DNA from: Agromyces aurantiacus
GTDB lineage: Bacteria; Actinomycetota; Actinomycetes; Actinomycetales; Microbacteriaceae
Assembly (NCBI RefSeq): GCF_016907355.1
Contig: NZ_JAFBBW010000001.1
Span: forward strand, 558,001 to 622,000
Length of the DNA stretch: 64,000 bases
Direction: 5' to 3'
This document shows, in pieces, positions 17,867 to 24,641 of this stretch (position 1 is its first letter; each line of letters starts with the position of its first letter). A model generated the notes under the pieces. That model was not told the DNA's origin. It saw nothing but the letters and a program-made list of their open reading frames with translations, and searched no databases. Position numbers and translations under genes: made by a program.

Positions 17867-17926
17867 CCGTGACGACAGTCGTTGCGGGTCCTGCAGGCGT
17901 CCGACCCGCAACGACTGTCGTCACGG
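17867..17926. terminator. Perfect 24-bp inverted repeat between prpD and the DUF559 gene
   Basis: Arms 17867-17890 and 17903-17926 are exact reverse complements around a 12-nt loop. The right arm covers the stop codon of the DUF559 gene (17921-17923). As a stem it could end transcription from both sides, although there is no T-tract. Its core (ACGACAGTCGTTGCGGGT) recurs at 18964. Confidence 0.7.
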
Positions 17927-18847
17927 ATGATCCATCGGGAACCAACGGGACCGGATCGGACGAGCCGACCATCCCTTGCGCCGCAGCGTGGCCTCGAGCC
18001 GACGAATCAGCCGCTCGGGGCGTTCGAGGTCGGCCTGAGTGACTTCCGTCACGTGATAGCCGAGCGATTCGAGCTCCGATTCGCGGGTCCGATCCCGCCG
18101 CCACTGCACGAGGTCGGTGCGATGGTGGTCGCCCTGATACTCCAGCACCTCATCGAACCCCTCGATCAGGAGATCCACCCGGGCCACGAACCGGCCGTCG
18201 GGCGCGCGGATCGTCACGTTCGCACGAGGGCTCGGCAGCCCCGCGAGCACCACGATGGCGCGAAGTTCCGATTCCTTGGGCGACTCCGAGGCAGGATCCA
18301 GCAGCGCGAGGGCCGCCGCCAGGCGAGCGTGCAGCCGGCGGTCCGGATGGCGCCGTGCCGCTGCCTCGAGGGCCTCGAGCCCGATTCTGCGGATCGCGAC
18401 ATCCCCGGCCGCGACCAGTTCGGGAACGGAGATGGTGCGGGCCAGCTCGCACCAGGTGCGCGCGATCGATGTGATGCGGATGCCGCTGAACTCGGTCAGC
18501 TCGGACTCGGCGATCCGCAGGCTCCGGGCCGTGACGCCCCGACGACGCACGGCCCGCGCCGGTGCCGGGATCGCGAGCTCGAGCCGATTCCGCAACGCGA
18601 GCGGAACGGGGAGCCCGTGCAGAACCGCCGCGGTGACGCCGGTCGCGAACACGCGCGCATCGAGCACCTCCAGCACCGCTCGGCACCGCTCCAGGTGCGT
18701 GTGCTCGTGATGCAGCCGTACTCCCCGGTTGGGCTGGAGCAGGTCGTGGGCGCGGAGCCGCGATGCGCTGACACCTGCCTGCCGTGCGCGGTCGACCGTG
18801 AACCCGCCGGTGCGCAGCCCGGGCGGGAGTTCAGCGCGTCGTGTCAT
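17921..18847 (-). CDS. DUF559 (Vsr-like nuclease fold) protein, 308 aa
   Basis: The N-terminal half (~1-190) has the AbiEi-like layout found before DUF559: an HTH-like start (FTVDRARQAGVSASRLRAHDLLQ), then FATGVTAAVLHGLPVP and RITSIARTWCELAR. The C-terminal ~100 residues are the DUF559 domain, related to the Vsr/PD-(D/E)XK nuclease fold: FVARVDLLIEGFDEVLEYQG-DHHRTD and RRDRTRESELESLGYHVTEVT, with candidate catalytic Asp, Glu and His. A and T at third codon positions are more frequent than in neighbours. Copies of one palindrome flank the gene. Nuclease activity and any defence or mobility role are inferences. Confidence 0.85.
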   Translation of the reverse strand: MTRRAELPPGLRTGGFTVDRARQAGVSASRLRAHDLLQPNRGVRLHHEHTHLERCRAVLEVLDARVFATGVTAAVLHGLPVPLALRNRLELAIPAPARAVRRRGVTARSLRIAESELTEFSGIRITSIARTWCELARTISVPELVAAGDVAIRRIGLEALEAAARRHPDRRLHARLAAALALLDPASESPKESELRAIVVLAGLPSPRANVTIRAPDGRFVARVDLLIEGFDEVLEYQGDHHRTDLVQWRRDRTRESELESLGYHVTEVTQADLERPERLIRRLEATLRRKGWSARPIRSRWFPMDHP

Positions 18848-18963
18848 CGGACGATGCTCGCGCTCGCGTGTCGCCCCGACGCCTCAGGTCGCCCGTCCCA
18901 CGGACGCTCTCGGCCGACGCGTCCTTGTGGAGGACGGCCCACCCGCGTCATGCATCCCGTCTG

Positions 18964-19009
18964 GACAGTCGTTGCGGGTGCGGTCGGCACCGGACCCGCA
19001 ACGAGTGTC
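18964..19009. repeat. Second copy of the DUF559-flanking palindrome
   Basis: Arms 18964-18979 and 18994-19009 pair at 15 of 16 positions, and the loop can form an extra CGGT/ACCG stem. The right side, through GTCGTCAC (to ~19013), matches the right arm of the repeat at 17903-17926. It lies between the divergent DUF559 and prpC starts, where a terminator makes little sense. Confidence 0.65.
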
Positions 19010-19063
19010 GTCACCGGGCACAGACGCCGTCCACAGCCGCGCGCGGACGGCGGCGGCTCGCTC

Positions 19064-19069
19064 TAGGCT
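19064..19069 (+). promoter_or_regulatory. -10 element of prpC
   Basis: TAGGCT about 48 nt before the ATG, leaving a leader that includes a GGAG ribosome binding site. prpC therefore has its own promoter. Confidence 0.45.
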
Positions 19070-19117
19070 GGGGGTGCGTTCGCGCGGGGGCGGGCGCCGA
19101 ATCCCACGAGGAGCACG

Positions 19118-20317
19118 ATGAGCGACCAGACGCCGCAGGGCACCACGGTTCCGGATGCGGCCTTCCAACCGCAGATCTTCAAGGGCCTGGCGGGCGTGCC
19201 CGTCGACTACACCGCGATCTCGAAGGTGAACCCCGAGACGAACTCGCTGCTCTATCGCGGCTACCCGGTGCAGGAGCTCGCGGCATCCGTGACCTTCGAG
19301 GAGGTCGCCTACCTGCTCTGGCACGGCGAGCTCCCGGATGACGCGCAGCTGGCCGAGTTCGAGGAGCTCGAGCGCCGCCATCGCGGCCTCGACCACGAGG
19401 TCAAGCGCATCGTCGACGAGCTGCCGCTGACCGCGCACCCCATGGACGTGGTGCGCACTGCCGTGAGCGTGATCGGCGCGAGCGACCCCGCGACGCCCGA
19501 CGACTCGCGCGAGTCGAACCTCGAGAAGTCGATCCGGCTGTTCGCCAAGCTGCCCTCGATCGTCTCGTACGACCAGCGCCGCCGGCACGAGCTCGAGTTC
19601 GTCGAGCCGCGGCTCGACCTCGGCTACTCCGCGAACTTCCTGTGGCAGACGTTCGGCGAGGCGCCCGAACTCGAGGTCGTCAACGCGTTCGACACGTCGA
19701 TGATCCTGTACGCCGAGCACTCCTTCAACGCGTCGACGTTCACGGCGCGGGTCATCGCGAGCACCCTCTCCGACCTGTACTCGGCCGTCACGGGCGCGAT
19801 CGGCGCGCTCAAGGGTCCCCTGCACGGCGGCGCCAACGAGGCCGTGATGCACGCCTTCGACGAGATCGGCACCGGGGAGGGTTCGGCCGCCCGCGCCACC
19901 GCCTGGCTGGATGCCGCGCTCGCCGAGAAGCGCAAGATCATGGGCTTCGGGCACCGGGTGTACAAGAACGGCGACTCGCGCGTGCCGACGATGCGCGACG
20001 CGCTCGAGCGCATGGTCGAGCACTACCATCGCCCCGACCTGCTTGAGCTCTACGTCGCGCTCGAGGAGGGCATGGCGGAGCGCAAGGGGATCAAGCCCAA
20101 CCTCGACTACCCGGCCGGCCCGGTGTACCACCTCATGGGCTTCGACACCGAGACGTTCACGCCGCTGTTCGTCGCGAGCCGCGTGACCGGGTGGACGGCG
20201 CACGTGATGGAGCAGCTGGCGTCGAACGCCCTGATCCGTCCGCTCTCGGTCTACAACGGCCCCGACGAGCGGCACGTGCCGCCGAAGGGCAACGCGTCGG
20301 GCGAGCCGGCGGCCTGA
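19118..20317 (+). CDS. prpC: 2-Methylcitrate synthase/citrate synthase, 399 aa
   Basis: Condenses propionyl-CoA (or acetyl-CoA) with oxaloacetate. Catalytic residues appear in AEHSFNASTFTAR, GPLHGGANEAVM, KIMGFGHRVYKNGDSR and LDYPAGPVYHLMGF. The N-terminal GLAGVPVDYTAISKVNPETN and the length match the short PrpC-type enzymes rather than the long GltA; the actinobacterial PrpC is often bifunctional. prpD lies upstream on the same strand, and no methylisocitrate lyase (prpB) lies between. Confidence 0.93.
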   Translation: MSDQTPQGTTVPDAAFQPQIFKGLAGVPVDYTAISKVNPETNSLLYRGYPVQELAASVTFEEVAYLLWHGELPDDAQLAEFEELERRHRGLDHEVKRIVDELPLTAHPMDVVRTAVSVIGASDPATPDDSRESNLEKSIRLFAKLPSIVSYDQRRRHELEFVEPRLDLGYSANFLWQTFGEAPELEVVNAFDTSMILYAEHSFNASTFTARVIASTLSDLYSAVTGAIGALKGPLHGGANEAVMHAFDEIGTGEGSAARATAWLDAALAEKRKIMGFGHRVYKNGDSRVPTMRDALERMVEHYHRPDLLELYVALEEGMAERKGIKPNLDYPAGPVYHLMGFDTETFTPLFVASRVTGWTAHVMEQLASNALIRPLSVYNGPDERHVPPKGNASGEPAA

Positions 20318-20390
20318 GCCGGCACGGGTTCGCGCCTGCGCACAACGGCGCGGCGCACCATCCGGCCCTGCGCTGTGCCCGTCCACCAAT

Positions 20391-20427
20391 GTGGAGACTT
20401 CCACGACGATCCGGGCATAGTGTCGTG
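20391..20427. promoter_or_regulatory. Two small inverted repeats over the thioesterase promoter
   Basis: TGTGGA and TCCAC (20391-20404) and CCACGAC/GTCGTGG (20400-20427) form overlapping dyads around the -10. They may be operator sites; no regulator is adjacent. Confidence 0.35.
20418..20423 (+). promoter_or_regulatory. -10 element of the thioesterase gene
   Basis: TAGTGT, 8 nt before the ATG at 20432. Confidence 0.5.
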
Positions 20428-20431
20428 GACC

Positions 20432-20998
20432 ATGCACATGCTGTTCCGCACCCTGTTCCACGTGCTGTTCCTGTCGCGGCGCCGGCCGTCGCTCGAGCAC
20501 TACGAGGTCGCGCGCACCCGATTCATCACGCTGCCGACCGACCTCGACGTCAACCGCCACATGAACAACGGCGTGTACTTCTCGATCATGGATGTCGCGC
20601 GGTTCGACATGCTCGTGCGCAATGGCGTCTTCGGCATCATGCGGGCGAAGGAGTGGTACCCCGTCGTGGTGAGCGAGACGATCACGTTCCGCAAGTCGCT
20701 CGAGCTCTGGCAGCGGTTCACGATCGAGTCGCGGCTCGTCGGATACGACGACAAGGCCGTCTACCTCGAGCAGCGGTTCGTGCGTCCCGGCGCCGACGGG
20801 CAGCCCGAGATCTACGCGCAGGGCTTCATCCGCGCGCGGTTCCTCCGCAAGGCCGGCGGTACGGTGCCCGTGCCCGAGCTCATCGAGGCGTTCGGCGCAC
20901 CGCCCGTCGAGGACCGTGTGCCGGAGTGGATCGAGCGGTGGGGTGCGGATGTCGCGCTGCCCGCGACGCGCGCGGCCGCGCCATCCGTCTGGGCCTGA
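20432..20998 (+). CDS. Acyl-CoA thioesterase, hotdog fold, 188 aa
   Basis: Single hotdog domain of the 4HBT_2 type: TRFITLPTDLDVNRHMNNGVYFSIMDVARFDML (Asn-His-Met-Asn-Asn core), then TITFRKSLELWQRFTIESRLVGYDDKAVYLEQRFV. It should hydrolyse acyl-CoA or a related thioester, with unknown chain preference. A hydrophobic N-terminus (MHMLFRTLFHVLFLSRR) may attach it to the membrane. Starting at 20432 avoids a poorly coding N-terminal extension that is also open. Confidence 0.88.
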   Translation: MHMLFRTLFHVLFLSRRRPSLEHYEVARTRFITLPTDLDVNRHMNNGVYFSIMDVARFDMLVRNGVFGIMRAKEWYPVVVSETITFRKSLELWQRFTIESRLVGYDDKAVYLEQRFVRPGADGQPEIYAQGFIRARFLRKAGGTVPVPELIEAFGAPPVEDRVPEWIERWGADVALPATRAAAPSVWA

Positions 20999-21097
20999 CG
21001 GTCGCCGGGTCGATGTCTCGATCGCGGATGCTTGGGCGGAGCGCGCGCTCGCGGAATACTGGACGGTGCGAGGGCACCTGCAGGCGAGGGGGTCGAC

Positions 21098-21442
21098 ATG
21101 CCGTTCCGCAGTCTCGAAACGATCGGTGCCTGGCTCGAGGAGTTCGCGGGGCTGGGCTACCGGTTCAACGGCGAGTTCAAGGTGATCCAGCAGGACGGGG
21201 CCGGGGGAGCGGACACGGGTCTGGTGCTCGTGCGACTGACCGACGCGAGCACCGTGATCACGATCCAACCCGAGGTGCGGGACGCCATCCGCTGGGTGGC
21301 CACCATGGAGCCTCGGGAGTCGGCCATGGTGCTGGACGCGCCCGCACTGCTCAACGTGGCGGGCGAGCTCGCCGTGGCGTCGGCGCTGTGCGCGTTCCTC
21401 GAGGCGAAGTCGCTCGCCTACGTGGCCGTCGACTCGGCGTGA
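21098..21442 (+). CDS. Hypothetical protein, 114 aa
   Basis: I do not recognise the family. The soluble alpha/beta protein begins MPFRSLETIGAWLEEFAGLG and contains DTGLVLVRLTDASTVITIQPEVRDAIRW. GAGGGG precedes the ATG. It lies between the thioesterase gene and a convergent MarR gene, with no clear operon partner. Its coding bias is like that of its neighbours, so I take it as real. Confidence 0.65.
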   Translation: MPFRSLETIGAWLEEFAGLGYRFNGEFKVIQQDGAGGADTGLVLVRLTDASTVITIQPEVRDAIRWVATMEPRESAMVLDAPALLNVAGELAVASALCAFLEAKSLAYVAVDSA

Positions 21443-21457
21443 GCGGCGCCGGCCGGG

Positions 21458-21901
21458 CTACGCGCGCCGCCCGGCCGCGGCCTCGGTGAAGCCGTCGAGC
21501 AGCGTCGCGAACCGACGGATCGCCTCCTGGTCGCCCGCGCCCTCCGCGAGCGTGAACGCGTCGTCGAACCGGGTGAGCGCCGACCAGGGCGCTTCGGTGA
21601 GCTCGATAGTGACCGTGATGCGGTTCACGCGTCGGTCGGCCGGATCGACGTCGCGGCGCACGGCTCCGCGCTCGACGAGCCGGTCGATGAGCGTCGTGAC
21701 GCCGGCGGAGGTGATGCCGAGGAAGTTCGAGAGGGTTCCGGGCCGGGTTCCCGGGTTCGCGGCGATGAAGAGGAGCGCCCGCGCATCGAGCTCGTTGATC
21801 CGCAGCACGCGACGCGCCTCGAGCAGGGCGGCGGCGCGTGCGTCGATGTACCGCTGCAGTGCCGCGGCGAGGGACGAGCGATCGGAGCTTCCCGAATCCA
21901 T
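21458..21901 (-). CDS. MarR family transcriptional regulator, 147 aa
   Basis: Winged-helix repressor: ELDARALLFIAANPGTRPGTLSNFLGITSAGVTTLIDRLVERGAVRRDVDPADRRVNRITV. The start at 21901 is fixed by GGAGGCGAGGAG just upstream; the open frame extends to 22078 but that part overlaps the control region. It is divergent from a DUF7882 gene, with a 28-bp dyad between them. Confidence 0.88.
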   Translation of the reverse strand: MDSGSSDRSSLAAALQRYIDARAAALLEARRVLRINELDARALLFIAANPGTRPGTLSNFLGITSAGVTTLIDRLVERGAVRRDVDPADRRVNRITVTIELTEAPWSALTRFDDAFTLAEGAGDQEAIRRFATLLDGFTEAAAGRRA

Positions 21902-21964
21902 GGGCTCCTCGCCTCCTTCGAACCGGGTCGGAGCCACCCTAGCAGGTCTCTCGTTCGGCTGATT

Positions 21965-21992
21965 TCTCGCCAGTTTATCTAAATTGGCGAGA
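21965..21992. promoter_or_regulatory. Candidate MarR operator, 28-bp dyad
   Basis: Halves TCTCGCCAGTTTAT and CTAAATTGGCGAGA match as reverse complements at 12 of 14 positions, with the outer 8 bp perfect. It is AT-rich in a very GC-rich setting and lies upstream of both divergent genes. Confidence 0.65.
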
Positions 21993-21999
21993 GAAATGC

Positions 22000-22005
22000 T
22001 AGACT
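22000..22005 (+). promoter_or_regulatory. -10 element of the DUF7882 gene
   Basis: TAGACT, 7 bp downstream of the dyad, leaving a leader of about 65 nt with a GGAAGGA binding site. A repressor on the dyad would cover the -35 position. Confidence 0.5.
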
Positions 22006-22076
22006 GATCGTTCACCTCGTCCCCCCGAGTCCCCCAACCGGACGTCTCGCCGGGCCGACCGATGGAAGGAACGGCC

Positions 22077-22397
22077 ATGGGTACCCTGCACTATGGCGGC
22101 ACCGAACAGATCGACCTGCCCGACCAGCTCCTCGCGCACGTCAAGGTCGTCATGATCTCCAAGCTCCGCCGCAACGAGAGCTTCACCCTCTCGTGGAATC
22201 GCCCGAACGACGCCGGCGCGGGCCGCACGACCATCTGGCTCGAGGCATCCGTGCCCCTGCGCTTCGTCTTCGAGACCGCCGACGCGGAACCGCTCGACCC
22301 CCAGCTCCTCCAGCAGCTCGCGCGTGAGGCGAACACCGCGCGCGGGCTGGTCATCGACCTCGAACCGTCCGAGGTCCCCGCGCTCGAGGCGGTCTGA
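22077..22397 (+). CDS. DUF7882-type small protein, 106 aa
   Basis: The order of motifs LHYGGTEQIDLPDQLLAHVKVVMISKLRRNESFTLSW then GRTTIWLEASVPLRFVF is that of a small actinobacterial family I know as DUF7882, sometimes labelled ATP-dependent DNA ligase in databases without good reason. Its role is unknown. An earlier in-frame ATG at 22062 overlaps the ribosome binding site, so 22077 is used. It is divergent from, and probably controlled by, the adjacent MarR protein. Confidence 0.82.
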   Translation: MGTLHYGGTEQIDLPDQLLAHVKVVMISKLRRNESFTLSWNRPNDAGAGRTTIWLEASVPLRFVFETADAEPLDPQLLQQLAREANTARGLVIDLEPSEVPALEAV

Positions 22398-22424
22398 CGC
22401 CCGGCGTCGCCCGAGGACCCGACC

Positions 22425-23534
22425 CTAGGTGCGCGCCTTCCACGGCACGACGACCTCCTTGAGGATGAGCAGGATGCCCGCCGCGACCGGGATGGCGACG
22501 AGTGCACCGGGCAGCCCGGCCAGCGTGCCGCCCGCGAGCGCCGCGATGAGCACGATCGAGCCGGGCACCTGCACGGCCTTGCTCATGACCCGCGGCGTGA
22601 GGATGTACGCCTCGACCTGCATGTAGACGAGCATCGCGATCAGCACGACGAGCGCGGCCGTCGGCGAGACGAACAGCGTGAGCGCCGTCATCACGGCCGT
22701 CGTGAGCACCGTGCCGATGAGCGGGATCAGCGTGATGAAGAACGCGGCCACCGAGATCACGAGCGCGAACGGCTGGCCCACGAGTGTCAGCAGGATGAGG
22801 CTGTACACCGCGTTGAAGAACGCGAGCACGACCATGCCGCTGAGGTAGCGACCGACGTTCTGCATGATGCGCTCGGCGTAGTCGACGAACCGGGCGCGGT
22901 GGGATGCCGCGATGAGCGTGTACACCGCGGCCTTCGAGGCGTCGAGCGTCGCGGTGAAGTAGATCGTCAGCACGAACACGAAGAAGCCCGTCGAGATGCC
23001 GCCGAGGATCGCGATGCCGATGTTCAGTGCGCCGCCGCCGAGCGTCGCCCACGTGTTCGGGTCGGTGACGATGCCGATGAACCACGAGTAGATCGTGCCG
23101 AGGACGCCGCCGGATCCGGAGGACGCCTCCTGGAACCACGCCTGGTCCTGCAGGTTGGCGTAGAGCTGGGGCAGGGACCTGATGAACGCGGCCGACTGCT
23201 CGATGACGAGCGGCAGCACGAGCCAGAGCATGCCCGCGATCACGAGCACGAACAGGATGATGACCGTGAGGATGGCGTAGCCGCGCTTCATCCCGCGGCG
23301 CTGGAACCAGCGCACCAGCGGGTCGAGCCCGAGCGTGATGAAGATCGCCGCGAACACCGAGAACGCGACGCCCGACAGGCTGAGCAGTGCCGCGGCGATG
23401 CCCAGCGCGACGAGCACGCCGGCGGTGGCGACGAACGCCCACACGAACGGCCGGCGGGCCATCAGGTCGCCGCGCACCGCGCCCGACGCTCGATCCTGGT
23501 GCTGTTCGCGGGCGCGCCGCTCGATGGCCTTCAC
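22425..23534 (-). CDS. AI-2E family transporter, 369 aa
   Basis: Polytopic membrane protein of about eight helices. Typical segments are FAAIFITLGLDPLVRWFQRRGMKRGYAI, GIVTDPNTWATLGGGALNIGIAILGG and LTLVGQPFALVISVAAFFITLIPLIGTVL, then YILTPRVMSKAVQVPG. The family includes TqsA (AI-2 export) and sodium/proton antiporters; the substrate here is unknown. The GTG start is supported by TAGGAT 6 nt upstream. Confidence 0.92.
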   Translation of the reverse strand: MKAIERRAREQHQDRASGAVRGDLMARRPFVWAFVATAGVLVALGIAAALLSLSGVAFSVFAAIFITLGLDPLVRWFQRRGMKRGYAILTVIILFVLVIAGMLWLVLPLVIEQSAAFIRSLPQLYANLQDQAWFQEASSGSGGVLGTIYSWFIGIVTDPNTWATLGGGALNIGIAILGGISTGFFVFVLTIYFTATLDASKAAVYTLIAASHRARFVDYAERIMQNVGRYLSGMVVLAFFNAVYSLILLTLVGQPFALVISVAAFFITLIPLIGTVLTTAVMTALTLFVSPTAALVVLIAMLVYMQVEAYILTPRVMSKAVQVPGSIVLIAALAGGTLAGLPGALVAIPVAAGILLILKEVVVPWKART

Positions 23535-23540
23535 GGCGCC

Positions 23541-23546
23541 ATCCTA
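23541..23546 (-). promoter_or_regulatory. -10 element of the AI-2E transporter gene
   Basis: TAGGAT, 6 nt before the GTG at 23534. Confidence 0.55.
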
Positions 23547-23596
23547 GGGAACGCCCGTGGCGCCGAGCCCGCCACCCGTCCGGTGGGTCGGGCTCG

Positions 23597-24124
23597 TCAG
23601 CGGCCGACTTCCGTGGCCGGCGCGGCGGGCGCGGGCACGTGCAGCCGCCGGTAGGTCTCGACGAGGCCGGGGTCGTAGTCGGCCCGCTCGGGCAGCGCGC
23701 GGCCTGCGCGCACGGCCGCGAGCCGGTCGAGGTAGTAGTCGCAGCGCGGCCCGATCACGGCCGCCTCGGCACCCGACGACAGCCGGTGACCGAGCGTGAG
23801 GGTCGTCATGCCGCCCGCCTCGCGCAGGTGGCAGAACACGCGCACGGCCGAGTCGTCCTCGCCGATGTCGGCGCGCACGCGATGGGGCGGATCCCACACC
23901 AGGACCGACGCGTTCTGCCACTCGGCGTCGTCGCGCGACATCCGGAACCGCACGCCGCCAGTGGAGGGGATGCCGGTGTAGGTGCCGAGCCACGATTGCA
24001 TCGCGGCCGGGTTCGTCAGCGAGTACCAGACGTCCTCGATCGGCGCATGGAACAGCCGGTCGAACTGGAGGTAGAGCCCGTCGTCCTTGCGAACGTAGTG
24101 GCCGGTCGCCCGAGTGATGGTCAT
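23597..24124 (-). CDS. SRPBCC (START-like) family protein, 175 aa
   Basis: Helix-grip domain of the AHSA1/polyketide-cyclase type: LQFDRLFHAPIEDVWYSLTNPAAMQSWLGTY, VLVWDPPHRVRADI and GGMTTLTLGHRLSSG. Such proteins bind hydrophobic ligands or act in stress response; nothing defines the ligand here. The C-terminal ~35 residues are Ala/Pro-rich. GGGGGG lies before the ATG. Confidence 0.85.
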   Translation of the reverse strand: MTITRATGHYVRKDDGLYLQFDRLFHAPIEDVWYSLTNPAAMQSWLGTYTGIPSTGGVRFRMSRDDAEWQNASVLVWDPPHRVRADIGEDDSAVRVFCHLREAGGMTTLTLGHRLSSGAEAAVIGPRCDYYLDRLAAVRAGRALPERADYDPGLVETYRRLHVPAPAAPATEVGR

Positions 24125-24181
24125 CGTCGCCCCCCTGCGTGTCGTCCTGACCTCAGGCTAACCTCGGTCCGATCGCACGGC

Positions 24182-24187
24182 TAGAGT
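24182..24187 (+). promoter_or_regulatory. -10 element of the 132-aa membrane protein gene
   Basis: TAGAGT, 7 nt before the ATG at 24195. It overlaps an in-frame GTG at 24186, which is therefore unlikely to be the start. Confidence 0.55.
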
Positions 24188-24194
24188 GACGCGC

Positions 24195-24593
24195 ATGGGG
24201 AGTTCGGGTTCGAAGCCGAGGGTCGCACGCCAGTCCGGCGGCCGCACGTCGACCGAGGAGGAGTCGCTGCGACTGCCCTCCGGTCACCAGACGATGTGGG
24301 GGTGGTTCTCGGGCATCATCGTGCTCGCGCTGATCGCGGTGCCGCTCAGCGCGGCGTTCGCGTTCGCGACCAATCCGCGCACGCAGCAGCTGTTCGCCGG
24401 GCGCCTGTCCGAGGCCACGACGGGCGGCTACCAGGCGTTCTGGTGGGTCGTGACGCTGCTGCTGCTCGCGCTGCCGGTGCTCGTCGGCTACGGCGTCGCG
24501 AAGCTGTCGAGCCGCGCGCTCGCGATCGTCGGCGGCGTGGTGGCGCTGTTCGTGATCGCCATCCTCATCCTGGGGCAGATGTTCGTCTTCTAG
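24195..24593 (+). CDS. Two-helix membrane protein, 132 aa
   Basis: No family is recognised. A hydrophilic N-terminus of about 35 residues precedes helices at ~38-58 (WFSGIIVLALIAVPLSAAFAF), ~76-96 (AFWWVVTLLLLALPVLVGYGV) and ~104-130. The C-terminus ends hydrophobic (ILGQMFVF). It is convergent with the large oxidoreductase gene and has no operon partner. Confidence 0.7.
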   Translation: MGSSGSKPRVARQSGGRTSTEEESLRLPSGHQTMWGWFSGIIVLALIAVPLSAAFAFATNPRTQQLFAGRLSEATTGGYQAFWWVVTLLLLALPVLVGYGVAKLSSRALAIVGGVVALFVIAILILGQMFVF

Positions 24594-24641
24594 GCGAGGG
24601 CGAGCGGATGGCGCGGCGCGCGTCCGCGCCATCCGCCGCGT

